Assembly (NCBI GenBank): GCA_020427985.1
Contig: JAGQNR010000001.1
Coordinates: 178,115 to 242,114, forward strand
Source: Candidatus Saccharimonadota bacterium
Lineage (GTDB): Bacteria; Patescibacteriota; Saccharimonadia; Saccharimonadales; UBA4665
Length of the DNA stretch: 64,000 nucleotides
Direction of reading: 5' to 3'
Below, one piece after another: positions 52,342-61,471 of the stretch. The position numbers were made by a program, and so were the translations under genes. Positions within the stretch are counted from its first letter, which is position 1. Each line of letters starts with the position of its first letter. A model generated the notes under the pieces. It saw only the letters and a program-made list of their open reading frames with translations. It ran no database searches and was not told the DNA's origin.

Positions 52342-52809
52342 GTGAAACTTACAGATGCAAAACAGCAATCCGCGGTAAAACTATCTGCAAACGCGCAAAG
52401 ATACTTTTTGATACTGATTGTATGTAGTTGGATAAGTACCATTGTTATGAGCCTTGTTTTTATGATTGGGTCACCAAATGTTACTAAACAAATGTGGTGC
52501 TACGTTGGAGCACAAATACTTATACCGCTAGTGTACGCCGCGATTGCTTTTATTTATACCAGTCGTCACTACAGGGCACTGCTACATAGTTTTTTTGTAG
52601 CGAGTTTTTTGGCGCTCATGGGACTACTCATGTATGGGGTGCTTTTGACTGTCGATAACCTATGGCGTATCAAGTTTGGTGGTAGTAGCGCCTTGTCTTC
52701 TAGTGGCTTTTGGGGACAGTTTGGCCATGAGCTGAGTGTTGGAGTGGTGTCGCTGTTGTTCTATGTGGCCGCAATTGGCTTGCACGAAAGGAAACTTTCT
52801 AGAAAATGA
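52342..52809 (+). CDS. Four-helix membrane protein of unknown function
   Basis: 155 residues with a GTG start four bases after rpiB. Predicted helices lie at about 20-44, 51-72, 79-103 and 130-148. It lacks recognised motifs. Its stop overlaps the Rpe-like gene by four bases, so it is part of the sugar-phosphate operon. Confidence 0.65.
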   Translation: MKLTDAKQQSAVKLSANAQRYFLILIVCSWISTIVMSLVFMIGSPNVTKQMWCYVGAQILIPLVYAAIAFIYTSRHYRALLHSFFVASFLALMGLLMYGVLLTVDNLWRIKFGGSSALSSSGFWGQFGHELSVGVVSLLFYVAAIGLHERKLSRK

Positions 52810-53438
52810 GCGTTACCATTTGCCCGACGGTTACTACCGATGACTACGAGGTCTACCGTCAACAAATCGAAAAAAGTGCCGAGTACGCCGTACGAGTACA
52901 CATTGACTTAGGTGACGGTATTTTTACTCGTCAACTCACTGCCGTTGAAGATGTGTGGTGGCCGGCAGGTATGCGTGCTGACCTGCATATCATGTTTAAA
53001 GAGCCTTTTGTACATCTGCCGGCCATTTTGGCGCTTAAACCGCAGCTCGTAATCGCACACGCCGAGGCCGAAGGTGACTTTATGGCATTTGCTCGTGAAC
53101 TTCATAGGCATGGCATCGAGGCCGGTGTGTCTTTGCTGCAGCCCACACCAGTTGAGGCAATCAGACCCGCGCTTGAGCTGATTGACCATGTGCTGCTATT
53201 TTCGGGGAACCTAGGTCATTTTGGTGGTGTGGCCGACCTAAGTTTGCTCGAAAAGGCCAAACAACTCAAGCACCTTAAGCCGAATCTCGAATTGGGCTGG
53301 GATGGTGGCGCTAATGCAGATAACGCTCGTGCTCTGGCCGAAGGTGGCATAGATGTTATTAACTGTGGCGGGTATTTACACGGCGATGACCCAATCGCTG
53401 CCTATAACCACATCAAACAAATTGTTGAAGAGGTTTAA
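52806..53438 (+). CDS. Ribulose-phosphate 3-epimerase-like protein
   Basis: 210 residues with a TIM-barrel pattern: VRVHIDLGDGIFTRQ, ADLHIMFKEPFVHL, LELGWDGGANADNARAL and INCGGYLHGDD. These match Rpe positions, but the typical SILSAD opening and the DGG/metal His set are only partly kept, so the substrate may differ. Clustering with rpiB and transketolase supports pentose phosphate epimerisation. Stop shares TTAA with the convergent gene. Confidence 0.8.
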   Translation: MSVTICPTVTTDDYEVYRQQIEKSAEYAVRVHIDLGDGIFTRQLTAVEDVWWPAGMRADLHIMFKEPFVHLPAILALKPQLVIAHAEAEGDFMAFARELHRHGIEAGVSLLQPTPVEAIRPALELIDHVLLFSGNLGHFGGVADLSLLEKAKQLKHLKPNLELGWDGGANADNARALAEGGIDVINCGGYLHGDDPIAAYNHIKQIVEEV

Positions 53439-54127
53439 TCGATGCTGAGCGCTTCGACTGCGAGCTCAGCGGCACGCAACTGTAGTTGCTGATGACTTGT
53501 GTTTAGTGCGTTGAAATATGACCTGCTTGCCTGGAGGTTGCGCCGTACATTATCGGGGAGCGCCGCAAGTCCAAAGCGCATTGGCCAAAATTGCACATCA
53601 TTGTCGCTTGCGGTCCGCAGCGCATGCGAGGTGCGTATTTGACTCTTTGGGTAGGGCCCGTTAATTGGAGCATGAAACATCCCCTCAACTAGACCGATTT
53701 CGGGAACAGTCTTGAGACCATAGGCAGTCTGTTCGCCATATCCTTTCCAAATGGCAGCTGGTTCATCACCGTGCATCACGATAACAGGTGAGACGTATTT
53801 TGGGCTATTCACGGCGTGGGACGAGAGAGAATCGATAAGTTTTTCCTCGGCCCGTACACAGCAGACAATATGTTGCTCTTTATGCGCAGCCATCTCAATA
53901 CCAGCTGAAAGGGCCGCATGGGCCATCTTCCCAATAGGAGTCCTTATATCATCGGCCGTGATTACCGATAGCTCGCTGTCAGATAATGACAAATTACCAA
54001 GTGCCCGGCAGTGACTCACAGCTTGACTAACGGCACGGACGGTTTCATGCATCGGTCTGCCGCCAAGTAACGCAATATCTGCGTCGAGGTCACGAAAATA
54101 CACTACAGGATTGGAACGAGAAGTCAT
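53435..54127 (-). CDS. Orphan family protein, paralogue A
   Basis: 230 residues, soluble, no recognised domain. Shared with the protein at 54194-54919: a Cys-rich block before the acidic LIDSL (VCCVRAEEKLIDSL against CCCPEAEELVIDSL), TAYGLKTVPEIGLVEG against TYALRTVQGLGIIAG, then P.P...I and VQFWPMRFGLAALP against VQFHFLRTSMFLIP. The ATG lies one base from a 30-bp palindrome that overlaps its promoter. Function unknown; the paired Cys and Asp/Glu suggest a metal or substrate site. Confidence 0.65.
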   Translation of the reverse strand: MTSRSNPVVYFRDLDADIALLGGRPMHETVRAVSQAVSHCRALGNLSLSDSELSVITADDIRTPIGKMAHAALSAGIEMAAHKEQHIVCCVRAEEKLIDSLSSHAVNSPKYVSPVIVMHGDEPAAIWKGYGEQTAYGLKTVPEIGLVEGMFHAPINGPYPKSQIRTSHALRTASDNDVQFWPMRFGLAALPDNVRRNLQASRSYFNALNTSHQQLQLRAAELAVEALSID

Positions 54128-54128
54128 T

Positions 54129-54158
54129 TAATGTATTAAAACATGATTTAACACATTA
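54129..54158. promoter_or_regulatory. 30-bp imperfect palindrome at the start of paralogue A
   Basis: TAATGTATTAAAACATG (54129-54145) mirrors the following half through 54158 (arms TAATGT and ACATTA, centre CATG; four mismatched pairs). It lies directly upstream of ATG 54127 and covers the promoter position, so it is likely an operator. Confidence 0.5.
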
Positions 54159-54193
54159 CACAACAACCTGAATTACAATAGTGTAGAAGGCAG

Positions 54194-54919
54194 TCATTTT
54201 TTATATGATGAGCTGGCCACGGGTCGGCTGGATGACAGTGCAGTATCTGCAGCCGTGACAATGGAATGGTGCGTGGCGAGTGTCTTTGCGGCGCTGGTAG
54301 CAGTAAGGATTGATTCATATCTGGTTTTAAGAAATAATGCTTGTCGTTCTAGCCGCGGAATCAGGAACATGCTGGTACGTAAAAAATGAAACTGCACAGC
54401 ATTTGGCTCGCACTCTATACGCCAACTTGGCTCGGTAATCCTGGGGAGAAGGTGAGGCTTTGGGGCGCCAGTAGTTGCATACAGCCCTCCGGCGATAATG
54501 CCTAGCCCTTGTACGGTCCTGAGTGCATAGGTTGATTTTTCGCCACTCATTTTTCTTAGTGCTACTGCTTGGTTGCGGTACGTCATAATAACACTTTTAG
54601 TTTTGCGAGCACGAGTGGACCGAGGCAGGGAGTCGATGACAAGCTCTTCGGCTTCAGGGCAACAGCAGTATGTAGCATTATCATATTCGATAGTAGCTTC
54701 GTCTGTAGGGCTGAGGCTTGTTTCTGCCGACAGAGATGCAATTTTGCCAACTTTTGTCAGAAAGGTGTGGCCAGCGAGTTCATCAACAGTTAGCATGGCA
54801 GCCGGCCTGGTGTTTTCTATGGCGGTTCGGAGAGATGAATACGACGAAATCGGTGGAGTCTTTTGTAGGACCGATAGTTGCATCAAATCAGCAGAGAGCC
54901 GTTCCAGGTACGGGGTCAT
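54194..54919 (-). CDS. Orphan family protein, paralogue B
   Basis: 241 residues from ATG 54919, where TATAAT (54931-54926) lies six bases upstream; a longer frame from 55204 would run into the divergent transketolase gene. It shares with paralogue A the block CCCPEAEELVIDSLPR, STYALRTVQGLGIIAG and AVQFHFLRTSMFLIPRLERQ. The C-terminus is Ala/Ser/Thr-rich. No domain is recognised. Divergent from the transketolase genes. Confidence 0.65.
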   Translation of the reverse strand: MTPYLERLSADLMQLSVLQKTPPISSYSSLRTAIENTRPAAMLTVDELAGHTFLTKVGKIASLSAETSLSPTDEATIEYDNATYCCCPEAEELVIDSLPRSTRARKTKSVIMTYRNQAVALRKMSGEKSTYALRTVQGLGIIAGGLYATTGAPKPHLLPRITEPSWRIECEPNAVQFHFLRTSMFLIPRLERQALFLKTRYESILTATSAAKTLATHHSIVTAADTALSSSRPVASSSYKK

Positions 54920-54995
54920 CTTTATATTATAATATATCAAATAAGTTTGGTCAATATGGATAGATGTGCTAATTAAGTGTATAATCATAAACATA

Positions 54996-55853
54996 ATGAT
55001 CAAAACATACACTATAAAAGAACTAGAATTAAAGGCGAATATCATCCGTGAGGACATTATTCGTATGCTTGAGGCCGCAGGTAGTGGCCACAGTGCCGGA
55101 CCATTGGGCTTGGCTGATATATTTACTGCCATGTATTTTGACGTTCTTAAACATGACCCGCAGAACCCCGACTGGGCTGAACGTGATATCTTGCTGCTTA
55201 GCAATGGACACTGCGTGCCAGTGCGTTATGCTGCCATGGCTGAAGCCGGCTATTTTCCTAAAAGCGAACTTACAACCTTACGCAAACTCGGCTCGCGTTT
55301 GCAAGGCCATCCAGAACGTCTGCGTCTTCCGGGACTTGAGGGTACGAGTGGTCCACTCGGCTGCGGGCTTAGTCAGGCCTGTGGCATGGCTTTGGCATTT
55401 CGGATGGATGCGCAACTGCATCGTCACATCTACTGTGTCATGGGCGACGGCGAACTTGACGAGGGTAATATATGGGAAGCAGCCATGCTGGCTCCTAAAT
55501 ACAATCTCAACAACATTACTGCCATTATCGACCGCAACAATATTCAAATTGACGGCCCGACTGAAGAAGTTTTGCCACTGAATGACCTGAAGCAAAAGTG
55601 GGAAAGTTTTGGCTGGCACGTGCTCGAGATAAATGGCAATGATATCGAGGCAATTATCGATGCATGTGCCATGGCCAAGGCTATTACTGAGCAGCCAGTA
55701 TGTATCATTGCCTACACGGTGCCCGGCAAGGGCGTAGATTTTATGGAATATGATTTTCATTGGCACGGCGTACCGCCTACTCATGAGCAAGCCAAAGAAG
55801 CCTTGCATATGCTACGTACACTCAACGGCAAAATCAAAGGAGAGCACGAATAA
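54996..55853 (+). CDS. Transketolase, N-terminal (TPP-binding) subunit
   Basis: 285 residues from ATG 54996 (TATAAT 54980-54985, ten bases upstream). AGSGHSAGPLGLADI is the transketolase N-terminal motif, and VMGDGELDEGNIWEAAMLA through IDRNNIQIDGP is the TPP-binding GDG..N motif. The normal single chain is here split in two; the other half begins at the TAATG overlap at 55853. Transfers two-carbon units in the pentose phosphate pathway. Confidence 0.95.
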   Translation: MIKTYTIKELELKANIIREDIIRMLEAAGSGHSAGPLGLADIFTAMYFDVLKHDPQNPDWAERDILLLSNGHCVPVRYAAMAEAGYFPKSELTTLRKLGSRLQGHPERLRLPGLEGTSGPLGCGLSQACGMALAFRMDAQLHRHIYCVMGDGELDEGNIWEAAMLAPKYNLNNITAIIDRNNIQIDGPTEEVLPLNDLKQKWESFGWHVLEINGNDIEAIIDACAMAKAITEQPVCIIAYTVPGKGVDFMEYDFHWHGVPPTHEQAKEALHMLRTLNGKIKGEHE

Positions 55854-56824
55854 TGGCCGAACTACACCTAGCAGACAGTACTAAAGGCCTACAAATGGAT
55901 GCGATTCGGGCGGGGTTTGGCCGCGGCTTAGTGAAGGCTGGTGAGCTTAACGAAAATGTCGTGGCGGCCTGTGCAGACTTGACAGGTTCGGTCAAAATGG
56001 ATGCCTTTGCTAAGGCATTTCCTGGCCGATATATACAGATTGGAGTAGCCGAACAGAATCTAGCAACAGTGGGGGCCGGTCTTGCCCTGGCTGGTAAGAT
56101 TCCGTTTGTTGCCAGTTATGCCGCCTTTAGCCCTGGTCGTAACTGGGAGCAAATTAAGACAACCGCCTGTCTTAACGAGATTCCAGTCAAGATTATTGGT
56201 GGACATGCTGGGCTGTATACTGGTCCAGACGGTGCCACGCACCAAATGCTAGAGGACATTGCACTTATGACAGTGATGCCAGGTATGGTGGTGCTATGCC
56301 CGTGTGATGCTGTTGAAGCCGAAAAGGCAACCCTTGCCATGGCCAAAGATGCCCGACCAAACTACTTGCGTATGAGTCGCGAAAACACACCAGTTATTAC
56401 GACCGATAAAACGCCCTTTGAAATCGGCAAAGCTTATGTGTTTGAGGAAGGTACGGATGTGACTATCATTGCCACGGGGGTAATGACCTATCACGCTCTT
56501 ATGGCTGCCGAACAGCTGTACAAAGACGGTATTAGCGCCGAGGTTGTTCATGCGCCGACAATCAAGCCACTCGACGAAAAAACCATTCTGGCATCTGTTA
56601 GAAAGACCGGTTGTGTCGTAACAGTAGAAGAAGCACAGATTCACGGTGGACTCGGTGGGGCAGTTGCTGAATTGCTTGGTGAGAATCAGCCAGTGCCTAT
56701 GAAGCGCATCGGCATGCAAGACCATTACGGTGAAAGTGGTGAGGGCAACGAGCTGCTGACGCACTTTGGATTAGACGCCAAACATATTCGTTTGGCCGCT
56801 CATCATGTGGCTGGGAAAAAATAG
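55853..56824 (+). CDS. Transketolase, C-terminal subunit
   Basis: 323 residues containing the pyrimidine-binding domain (DLTGSVKMDAFAKAFPGRYIQIGVAEQNLATVGAG with the catalytic Glu) and the C-terminal transketolase domain (EAQIHGGLGGAVAELLGE). Translationally coupled to the first subunit. Split transketolases are known from archaea and many bacteria including candidate phyla. Confidence 0.95.
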   Translation: MAELHLADSTKGLQMDAIRAGFGRGLVKAGELNENVVAACADLTGSVKMDAFAKAFPGRYIQIGVAEQNLATVGAGLALAGKIPFVASYAAFSPGRNWEQIKTTACLNEIPVKIIGGHAGLYTGPDGATHQMLEDIALMTVMPGMVVLCPCDAVEAEKATLAMAKDARPNYLRMSRENTPVITTDKTPFEIGKAYVFEEGTDVTIIATGVMTYHALMAAEQLYKDGISAEVVHAPTIKPLDEKTILASVRKTGCVVTVEEAQIHGGLGGAVAELLGENQPVPMKRIGMQDHYGESGEGNELLTHFGLDAKHIRLAAHHVAGKK

Positions 56825-56888
56825 GTTTCAACTGAGACCGTGCCACAACAGATAACAATTTACCCGCATTTTAAAAAGATACAGCGAA

Positions 56889-56917
56889 TTGCCGATTATG
56901 AAGGCAGCCAGTATACT
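56889..56917 (+). promoter_or_regulatory. Promoter of the aldolase gene
   Basis: TTGCCG (56889-56894), 17-base spacer, TATACT (56912-56917). A leader of about 29 bases with AAGGAG follows. Confidence 0.65.
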
Positions 56918-56952
56918 TAGATACAGAAAAGCATAAGTACTAAGGAGTGGGC

Positions 56953-57867
56953 ATGGCAATTACATTGCAAGAGGTTCGACAAAACTGTCAAAAGGCACGT
57001 AGCCGCATGGCGCAAGCAAGAGCTGAGAAATGGGCTTTTGGGGCCTTTAATCTTGACGATGAGCCAACGCTAGAGGCGGTAGCACGAGCTGCAAAAGTTA
57101 AAAACGCGCCCGTTTTAGTAGAGGTGAGCCAGGGCGAGGTTGACAGCATTGGGCTGGCCAATGTGCGCGATATGGTTGACAATGCCAAGCGTGAGATGGG
57201 CGTAGAGATGTATATTAATCTCGATCATAGTCCCTCGGTCGAGGCTGCCAAAAAAGGGATTGATGCCGGCTTTGAGTTTATCCATATTGATGTTAGCCAG
57301 GCCAATCACAATGCCAGCGACGAAGAAATTATTGCCGCTACCCGTGAAGTAGTGGAGTATGCTCGGTTTACTGGAGCGCTTGTCGAAAGCGAACCTCATT
57401 ACTTTGGTGGCAGCAGTAATCTACATACTGAAGCAATTGATTACACCGAAATCCGCAAAACATTTAGTACACCAGAGGGCACAAAACAGTTTCGTGACGC
57501 AACCGGCATTGATACTTTTGCGGCTGCAATTGGCAATTTGCATGGTAAGTATCCCGTACCCAAAAAGCTTGACCTAGACCTCCTAAGAGAGCTTCGAGCG
57601 GCCGTTGACTGCAACATTAGCCTACATGGTGGCAGTGGAACTCCAGCTCACTATTTTCGTGGTGCGGTAGAAATCGGGGTTACTAAAATTAATATTAATA
57701 GTGATATGCGCATTGCCTACCGATTGGCGCTTGAAAAAGCACTCAAAGAGCGGCCAAACGAATATTCGGTCGCCAAACTTATTGAGGAATATGTTATTCC
57801 AGAAGTACAAAAGGTAGTCGAAGACAAGATTGACACCTTTAATTCTGCTGGTAAGGCAGTTGTATAG
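56953..57867 (+). CDS. fba: Class II fructose-bisphosphate aldolase
   Basis: 304 residues from ATG 56953 after AAGGAG. Zinc and substrate motifs are seen: INLDHSPSVEAAKKGIDAGF (Asp-His), AIGNLHGKYP and SLHGGSGTP (His ligands), and KININSDMR for phosphate binding. It cleaves or forms fructose-1,6-bisphosphate in the cytoplasm; some homologues act on related ketose bisphosphates such as tagatose. Clustered with GAPDH and transketolase. Confidence 0.94.
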   Translation: MAITLQEVRQNCQKARSRMAQARAEKWAFGAFNLDDEPTLEAVARAAKVKNAPVLVEVSQGEVDSIGLANVRDMVDNAKREMGVEMYINLDHSPSVEAAKKGIDAGFEFIHIDVSQANHNASDEEIIAATREVVEYARFTGALVESEPHYFGGSSNLHTEAIDYTEIRKTFSTPEGTKQFRDATGIDTFAAAIGNLHGKYPVPKKLDLDLLRELRAAVDCNISLHGGSGTPAHYFRGAVEIGVTKININSDMRIAYRLALEKALKERPNEYSVAKLIEEYVIPEVQKVVEDKIDTFNSAGKAVV

Positions 57868-57926
57868 GAGTGACGGGTGTGGCACAATGAGAGTAAGCAT
57901 AAACAGTGTAAACAAAGGGTGGCAGG

Positions 57927-58934
57927 GTGAAAGAGCGTAAACAATTTGATGTACTGTGTATCGGCGATATCGTAACAGATATTTTTATCAAGCTTTTGGA
58001 CGACCAGGCACATACTTACAAAAATGAACAGGGGGATTGGCTTGCCATACCGTTTGGTACCAAACTACCATTTCACCACAGCGAAACGCTGAGTGCCGTT
58101 GGTAATGCTGCTAACGCAGCTGTGTCATGTGCTCGTTTGGGGTTACATGTTGCTTTTGATACCAATGTCGGCGGTGACCAAGCGGGCCGGGATATGATTG
58201 TGCAACTTGAAAAAGAAGGGGTAGACCATAGTCTAGTGCACGTGAACCCAAAAAAAGTAAGTAATCTGCACTTTGTGCTTTGGTACAAAGAAGAACGAAC
58301 AATATTAATTAAGCACGAAGAGTTTGATTACCGCTGGCCACACCTGCGCAACTATGAGGTTCCTCGATGGGTGTACTTTAGCTCGATTTCTGAAAATGCA
58401 CTCGATTATCATGACGAGGTGAGCGACTGGCTCGACAGGTACCCAGATGTCAAGCTAGCCTTTCAGCCCGGCACATTCCAGATGAAGGCTGGCGTAGAAC
58501 GGATGAAGCGGCTCTATGCACGCGCCGAGGTGATGATTCTTAACCGCGAAGAGGCAGTGTTTGTTACGGGTGGTGATTACGACAACCTTCACGACTTGAT
58601 AGATAGATTGCATAGCTATGGTTGTAAAATGGTGGTTATTACCGACGGGCCTGCCGGTGCTTACGCCAGCGATGGTCAAAACCGGTTTAAAATGCCCCTA
58701 TATCCTGATCCAGCTCCACCATATGAGCGCACTGGTGCTGGTGACGCATATGCCTCGACACTTGTTGCCGCCTTGGCTAAGGGCTATAACCTAGAGGGCG
58801 CATTACAGTGGGCGCCAATTAATTCAATGAGTGTTGTGCAAAAGGCTGGTGCGCAGGCGGGGTTGTTGACCGAGCGTGAGCTTGAGATGTGGCTGCGTAA
58901 GGCGCCCGACTGGTATCATCCCTCACCGTTCTAG
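57927..58934 (+). CDS. PfkB-family carbohydrate kinase
   Basis: 335 residues from a GTG start with AAGGGTGG upstream. LCIGDIVTDIF, the sugar-binding VGNAANAAVSCARLG and catalytic ERTGAGDAYASTLVAAL (Asp base in GAGD) define ribokinase/PfkB kinases. The N-terminal region with FHHSETLSAVG is a slight departure from ribokinase. Neighbouring aldolase and transketolase suggest a sugar or sugar-phosphate kinase, possibly feeding the aldolase; the substrate is not determined. Confidence 0.9.
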   Translation: MKERKQFDVLCIGDIVTDIFIKLLDDQAHTYKNEQGDWLAIPFGTKLPFHHSETLSAVGNAANAAVSCARLGLHVAFDTNVGGDQAGRDMIVQLEKEGVDHSLVHVNPKKVSNLHFVLWYKEERTILIKHEEFDYRWPHLRNYEVPRWVYFSSISENALDYHDEVSDWLDRYPDVKLAFQPGTFQMKAGVERMKRLYARAEVMILNREEAVFVTGGDYDNLHDLIDRLHSYGCKMVVITDGPAGAYASDGQNRFKMPLYPDPAPPYERTGAGDAYASTLVAALAKGYNLEGALQWAPINSMSVVQKAGAQAGLLTERELEMWLRKAPDWYHPSPF

Positions 58935-59449
58935 GAGGTGCAGTGCATTGTCTTCACCCCATTTCATTCCTACTTATCTGTTAGATACTACCTCTTTTCA
59001 CTTCATTAGCCTAGGCTTCATTTCAAAGGCGGCGAAGCCGCTCCCGCGTTACTTTTGTACCGGATAAAACCCGGGGTCACCATGAAACTTGTTCCATGGG
59101 GTGGAGTGTAAGCAAAAACCTCGACACACTTCCAGCTCTTGGCTTGTGTGTTGTTCGTTGTAACAACTGATGCGAGAACTCCTCATGGCACTCGTTGCCA
59201 CCGGCAACAGGTGCCATTCGTTACGCAACTCGCATCACCTGTTGGAAGTTGTTACAAGCGAAAACCTTTGTGTTTCCGACGCCCAATACTCTAAGCCCGA
59301 CGCTCTATCCCCCATGTCCTAAGTTCCCTGTGCTTCACTTGCGGCCCCGCTCTGATAGCTTCTCCTGAGCAAAACCTAAGCCATTCTTGTGTTTAACCTT
59401 GTGCAATCCCTATGTCACCTGTCGCGCTTGTGGTAAAGTGTACGTAGTT
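58935..59449. ncRNA. Gene-free, strongly structured region, candidate non-coding RNA
   Basis: 515 bases without a convincing coding frame. Stems include GCGGC-gaa-GCCGC (59029-59041), CCATG/CATGG (59080-59099), ACACAC/GTGTGT (59124-59151) and a nested 100-base hairpin (59158-59257). In that hairpin TTGTAACAACT pairs with AGTTGTTACAA, TGATGCGAG with CTCGCATCA, ATGGCAC with GTGCCAT and GTTGCC with GGCAAC. The class and transcribed strand are unknown; it does not show the core sequences of tmRNA, SRP or RNase P RNA. Confidence 0.5.
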
Positions 59450-60685
59450 ATGTCGAGGGCACTTACACAATTATTGGGGGTTGACGAATCGGCTTTTCGC
59501 CTAAGATTGCGCACACTAGAACGCATGACAGGCAACCCAAGCACAGACATCCGCTTGGCAGTGGATGTTACGCGCGGAGTGCAGCAAAAAATGAGCGAGC
59601 TTGGGCTTGACCCAAAAGATACCACTGGTCTTGAGCTTTATCATGTCTTGCAGCAAAAGTTACAAACTGACGAAGTGAGCATACGAAGAGCATTGGGAAT
59701 CGACGAGACTGCAGATGTTAAGCAAATAATATCTGTCGTACAAGATGCTTTACAAAACCAAATACAACATAGCCAAGTGTTTGTCTTAAAGCATACCTCG
59801 CTAAGACGCATTCTAAAACAGCTTAAGCCCAAAGCTACTATGAAGGCACTTGGGTATCGCAGCCAAGAAAGTATGTTTAAACATGAACCAGCGCCTCAGC
59901 TTTTGGCAGCCGCCTGTATTGTAGAGTCGACAGCATGGCATGAACAACGCAGCAAAGCCTACGGCAAACTCCAGGCTAATGATTTTGAACTACGTGATGT
60001 TAAATTTTTTGCACCTGTCATTAAACAATGGCCAAAATTGGCCGAGCGCTACACCACAAGATTACGCCAACACATGATGGTTTTGCCCGAACTTGGCGCC
60101 GTGGTTATTATGCCACCTAGTCACGATATGATTGGCCTGGTCATTACTTCACTGGTGCTTGGCAACCAAGCAATGAATGATATTCGTTCGATGAGTACCT
60201 ATCTTAAGCTTCATCAGGTACAGCCTGACTTTGCCAAAACGGTACAGGCAGCGGTTGCCAAAGAGCCAATCCTAACTGTTGAAGCAAGTGGCCAAGAACT
60301 GCCCTGGAAGCTGCTACATTGGTTCTATGCGCACAGTTCCAATACACCGCTGCCACTCGCGTTTGAGCCGCACATTCAGGCAGAAGATTTACGTTGGCAC
60401 GGGGTAGAATCGTCACTTTCAACCATAGACAATTCTATACAATTCTGGCAAGATAGCGCCGCTTTGGGTTTGGTTGATGCGCGTGGAGACGTGGTTTCTT
60501 GCAATTTGCTAGATGTGTCGGTAGCTGTTTGTAATGGGCTGTCGTATGCCGATAGAATTGTTAAGCATATGCGTAGTAGCCTAGAAAGAGAACTCATTGG
60601 CCGTTACATGGGTCACACTCATTTGCAAACTGCGATAGACGATAGCCTGAACAAGCATTTTTCTAACGAACTCGCCGTCGACTAG
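59450..60685 (+). CDS. Large hypothetical protein
   Basis: 411 residues from ATG 59450; the upstream extension to 59387 is Cys-rich and unlikely. The N-terminal third is helical with repeated small helices (LTQLLGVDESAFRLRLRTLE; SIRRALGIDETADVKQII), resembling helical-repeat domains. The central part has ELGAVVIMPPSHDMIGLVITSLVLG, possibly membrane-associated. The C-terminus is mixed. No family is recognised. It begins directly after the structured gene-free region and is convergent with the LOG gene. Confidence 0.7.
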   Translation: MSRALTQLLGVDESAFRLRLRTLERMTGNPSTDIRLAVDVTRGVQQKMSELGLDPKDTTGLELYHVLQQKLQTDEVSIRRALGIDETADVKQIISVVQDALQNQIQHSQVFVLKHTSLRRILKQLKPKATMKALGYRSQESMFKHEPAPQLLAAACIVESTAWHEQRSKAYGKLQANDFELRDVKFFAPVIKQWPKLAERYTTRLRQHMMVLPELGAVVIMPPSHDMIGLVITSLVLGNQAMNDIRSMSTYLKLHQVQPDFAKTVQAAVAKEPILTVEASGQELPWKLLHWFYAHSSNTPLPLAFEPHIQAEDLRWHGVESSLSTIDNSIQFWQDSAALGLVDARGDVVSCNLLDVSVAVCNGLSYADRIVKHMRSSLERELIGRYMGHTHLQTAIDDSLNKHFSNELAVD

Positions 60686-60688
60686 TTA

Positions 60689-61372
60689 TTATTTATCGTA
60701 ACCTTTTTTAAGAATGCGACGTGCTAGCTTAAGGTCATCGGTCATGACGTAGAGTTTTTCGTCACCAGGAGAAATGAGCTCATTCTTCAACAAATGTTTT
60801 TTAACAAATTTATCGATGGGTTTCCAATATTTTTTACCAATCAAAATAATAGGTACGCGGGGCATTTTGCCGGTTTGAATGAGCGTAATCACTTCAAAGA
60901 ACTCGTCAAGGGTGCCATAGCCACCCGGAAAATACACAAAGCCATGCGCATAAAAGGTCATCATTACTTTGCGGGTAAAAAAGAAGTTAAAGGCGAGACT
61001 ATCTGAAGTATATGGATTAAGGCTTTGCTCATGAGGCAGTACAATGTTGAACCCAATTGAAACATGCTCGTCCTCAAATGCACCTCGGTTACTGGCCTCC
61101 ATAATACCACCGCCCCCACCCGAAAGTATGGCAAAACCATCTTCAGACAGTCCGTCGGCAAGTTCACGCGCCCACTGGTAAGATTTGAACCGAGGGGTTA
61201 GACGTGCAGATCCAAAAAAGGTAATTCGTTTTGGGTATTTTTTGAGGATTTTAAAGGCTGCTTCAAATTCTTCGTCGGCGGTGCGTAGTTCACGTGTCGA
61301 TTTGGCAATGGCAGCTTTTTGATCGGGGGTCATCTCCCAGACTTTGTTTTCGTGTTTGTGTGTATGCGACAT
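60689..61372 (-). CDS. LOG-family (TIGR00730) lysine-decarboxylase-like protein
   Basis: 227 residues. SGGGGGIMEASNRGAFE and PGGYGTLDEFFEVITLIQTG are the two signature motifs of LOG cytokinin-riboside-monophosphate phosphoribohydrolases and related nucleotide-cleaving proteins; Arg and Glu of the active site are present. A His-rich N-terminus precedes the domain. TACACT (61386-61381) lies eight bases before ATG. Divergent from the pilin-like gene. Confidence 0.92.
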   Translation of the reverse strand: MSHTHKHENKVWEMTPDQKAAIAKSTRELRTADEEFEAAFKILKKYPKRITFFGSARLTPRFKSYQWARELADGLSEDGFAILSGGGGGIMEASNRGAFEDEHVSIGFNIVLPHEQSLNPYTSDSLAFNFFFTRKVMMTFYAHGFVYFPGGYGTLDEFFEVITLIQTGKMPRVPIILIGKKYWKPIDKFVKKHLLKNELISPGDEKLYVMTDDLKLARRILKKGYDK

Positions 61373-61471
61373 AGAGTCTTAGTGTAACGCGTTTAGGCTT
61401 ATTTTTAAATGATTGTGCTTGTATGGAGGGAGGCTATACTGCTAAGCAAGACTAACGCAATGGAGTCAATT

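Noticed and set aside
54920..55204. N-terminal extension of paralogue B
   Set aside because: It crosses the divergent transketolase start, and TATAAT lies six bases before ATG 54919.
58935..59449. RNase P RNA on the minus strand (a CTCCACC..GGA.CAAG-like stretch near 59105-59085)
   Set aside because: The essential P4 sequence like GAGGAAAGTCC and its matching 3' strand near ACAGAA are not found, so the resemblance is too short.
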